64,000 bases of DNA from Epiperipatus broadwayi. Taxonomy: Eukaryota; Onychophora; Udeonychophora; Euonychophora; Peripatidae. Below are positions 62,567 through 64,000 of the stretch, piece after piece. Each line of letters begins with the position of its first letter. The first letter of the stretch is position 1. Made by a program: the position numbers and the translations under genes. Where the stretch lies: positions 10,512,499 to 10,576,498 of the forward strand of contig JAQFVV010000012.1 of the NCBI GenBank assembly GCA_028023455.1. Reading direction: 5' to 3'. The notes beneath the pieces are model-generated. The model searched no databases and had not been told where the DNA came from. It saw only the letters and a list, made by a program, of their open reading frames with translations.

Positions 62567-63248
62567 TAATATATAGGGTATATGAGCACAGACTTTCACA
62601 TGACCCACCACTCTCCATTCTATCTAATAACACTGATACACTTAAACACATATATATTGAAAAGATAAATAATCACCAATATATGTATTTCATGCTAAAC
62701 CAGCAATCATCAGTTGGTCTAGATTATCATCTCCACACATATATACTATAAGTGCTCAGATATATATTAAGATAGACTATCCTCATACTTTAATGGACAG
62801 CCTTCAATCTACTCCACACTTCAACTCTTCAACCATCCATTCAATTGAAAATCTGGTGATGGAATGCTCAAAGGCCACCCTGAGGCTGAGATTCTTGTCA
62901 CACCCATGTTGACCTAAGGTCAATCTGAACCCCACATGTACAGGACATAATTCATTTAATACATATGCAAGGATGGGCAGACATCTCTACAATGTAATAA
63001 CTGAAACACAGGCTTATTATATACCTGTGCCTAAATATATGTAATATATAGGGTATACGAGCACAGACTTTCACACGACCACCACTATCCACTCTATCTA
63101 ATAACACTGATACACTTAAACACATATATATTGTAAAGATAAATAATCAACAATATACATATTTCATGCTAAACCAGCAATCATCAGTTGGTCCAGATTA
63201 TCATCTCCATACATATACACTATAAGTGCTCAGATATATATTAAGATA
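62567..63248. repeat. Tandemly duplicated 475-bp unit (about 1.4 copies) within a LINE
   Basis: TAATATATAGGGTATAYGAG begins at 62567 and at 63042, a 475-bp step. The shared portion, 62567-62774 against 63042-63248, is about 208 bp at roughly 93 percent identity by eye, with landmarks CACTGATACACTTAAACACA and CTAAACCAGCAATCATCAGT. Both shared parts end in CAGATATATATTAAGATA. The 267-bp middle (62775-63041) occurs once and is richer in G+C (for example GGCCACCCTGAGGCTGAG). A diverged relative lies in the centre of the 50103-50710 element. LINE protein blocks of one family flank it on both sides, so it appears inserted. Confidence 0.85.
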
Positions 63249-64000
63249 TTGCAATATTTGCAGTGATTCACATTTTCACATTGAGAATCATCCCAGTTAA
63301 ATGTTTCTGAAGACTTTTTTCATTGCTCTCTAGTAAAGATCTTGCAGTCTTTATATAATGCATTAAAAATATCCTGTAGATCAACTTTTGAATTAGCGAA
63401 TAAAGTGTAATCATCGATTTACTGTAAATCTAGAAACAGAAGATGAAGATTCTCATTTTTGTTTTAATAGACTTAAATTAAAAAATTTTATTAATAAAAT
63501 ATATTATATCTTTCTATCTGCAAAATGAAGTCATCTATAAATTATTTCAATGACCACTATCATAAAAATAAAAAACAAAATTTGAGATAGAACATATCTT
63601 TGTTTTCTTTCAATCTTTATTTCAAAAACATAGCAATAAAAGAATTACTTATTAATTTATTACAAATAATTTTAAAGTGTCACACATCTCTTTAATTAAT
63701 TGAATCAAATGACTTCACCAAATTGTATCTTTACTTTGACTTTTTTCTCACATTTTCTTAACAACAAAACTATGTATATAGTGCATTTTGATTCTTAAAA
63801 CTAAACTGGATTTCTGTAATCCACTTATCTATGCAGAGAAGCTATGTATTCAACAACAAATCCTTGAAAATATTTTTTTTTTTGCTGCAATGAATAACAA
63901 TATTTCTTGATAATTATTGCATTACTTTCCATCCGTTTCATTTTTATAAATTGAAACAATAGAAGAATTCTGAAAATCAGATAGGATGACTTAGGTTGAT
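63249..64000 (-). pseudogene. LINE reverse transcriptase relic, cut by window end
   Basis: On the minus strand, starting at the window edge, NSSIVSIYKN and CNNYQEILLFIAAKKKIFSR (about 63860-63960) match the IFKKGDxxDCxNYRGISLLS block and what follows it. A block near 63700 matches the KTSQCGFR...TIDMIF segment weakly, and SHLIQLIKEMC follows. Near 63390-63480, NKNENLHLLFLDL and IDDYTLFANSKVDLQDIF match the LLFADDCALVAHSxxDLQ block, with the catalytic pair shifted to IDDY. Many stops are present. It is truncated by the end of the window, so the upstream parts are not seen. Its C-terminal continuation is probably 61950-62566. Confidence 0.72.

Noticed and set aside
1-64000. CRISPR array, operon, bacterial or viral genome content
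   Set aside because: No regularly spaced short repeats with spacers, no dense coding. Retroposed copies and LINE relics mark animal chromosomal DNA.

Overview
This window looks like a gene-poor, very AT-rich stretch of a large metazoan genome, roughly a quarter G+C by eye. It is eukaryotic because it holds several classes of non-LTR retrotransposon, a hAT transposase relic, tRNA-derived SINE-like inserts and an intron-free, polyadenylated copy of the cytosolic ribosomal protein S29 message. The species is not identifiable from the sequence. The S29 residues and transposon mix fit an invertebrate, perhaps a lophotrochozoan, but that is inference. No expressed host gene was found. The only long open reading frame is a retrotransposon reverse transcriptase.

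Layout: 0.2-1.0 kb is a hAT transposase relic (minus). 2.5-2.7 kb is a long hairpin. 2.9-4.5 kb is a decayed RTE-like reverse transcriptase (plus). 5.8-5.9 kb is an inverted repeat with tRNA-promoter-like boxes. 9.1-11.4 kb and 35.5-38.1 kb are two collinear, diverged copies of one long non-coding repeat (family A), each with its own internal tandem repeat. 11.5-12.0 kb is a 244-bp tandem duplication. 12.3-21.5 kb is AT-rich sequence with almost nothing recognisable. 21.5-23.5 kb holds an open 662-codon RT with intact catalytic motifs (minus), related to the 2.9-kb relic. 24.9-25.8 kb has a terminal-inverted-repeat element and a large inverted repeat resembling Penelope-type terminal repeats. 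26.0-28.7 kb is another decayed LINE (minus), followed by a perfect 38-bp-arm hairpin. 34.5-34.9 kb is a composite direct plus inverted repeat. 38.2-50 kb is AT-rich with weak diverged repeats. 50.1-50.7 and 51.4-53.5 kb are two elements with long inverted arms. 55.2 kb is another long hairpin.

The right end is a cluster of retroposition products: a LINE fragment (56.6-57.0 kb, minus), the S29 processed pseudogene (57.1-57.4 kb, minus) with an 11-bp target duplication, a SINE (57.9 kb, plus) with its own 11-bp target duplication, an L1/Tx1-like LINE relic with endonuclease, RT and C-terminal parts (58.7-61.6 kb, minus), and a further LINE (about 62-64 kb, minus) split by a tandemly duplicated 475-bp unit. 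The SINE and the S29 copy carry poly(A) tails and flanking duplications, so they were probably made by LINE machinery of the kind whose remains lie around them.

Nothing here is clearly a new biological system. The most useful items are the S29 retropseudogene, the SINE, the open RT, an unclassified 2.2-kb element with about 300-bp inverted arms, and the set of long hairpins that could give double-stranded RNA. All comparisons were by eye, so boundaries of decayed elements are approximate.
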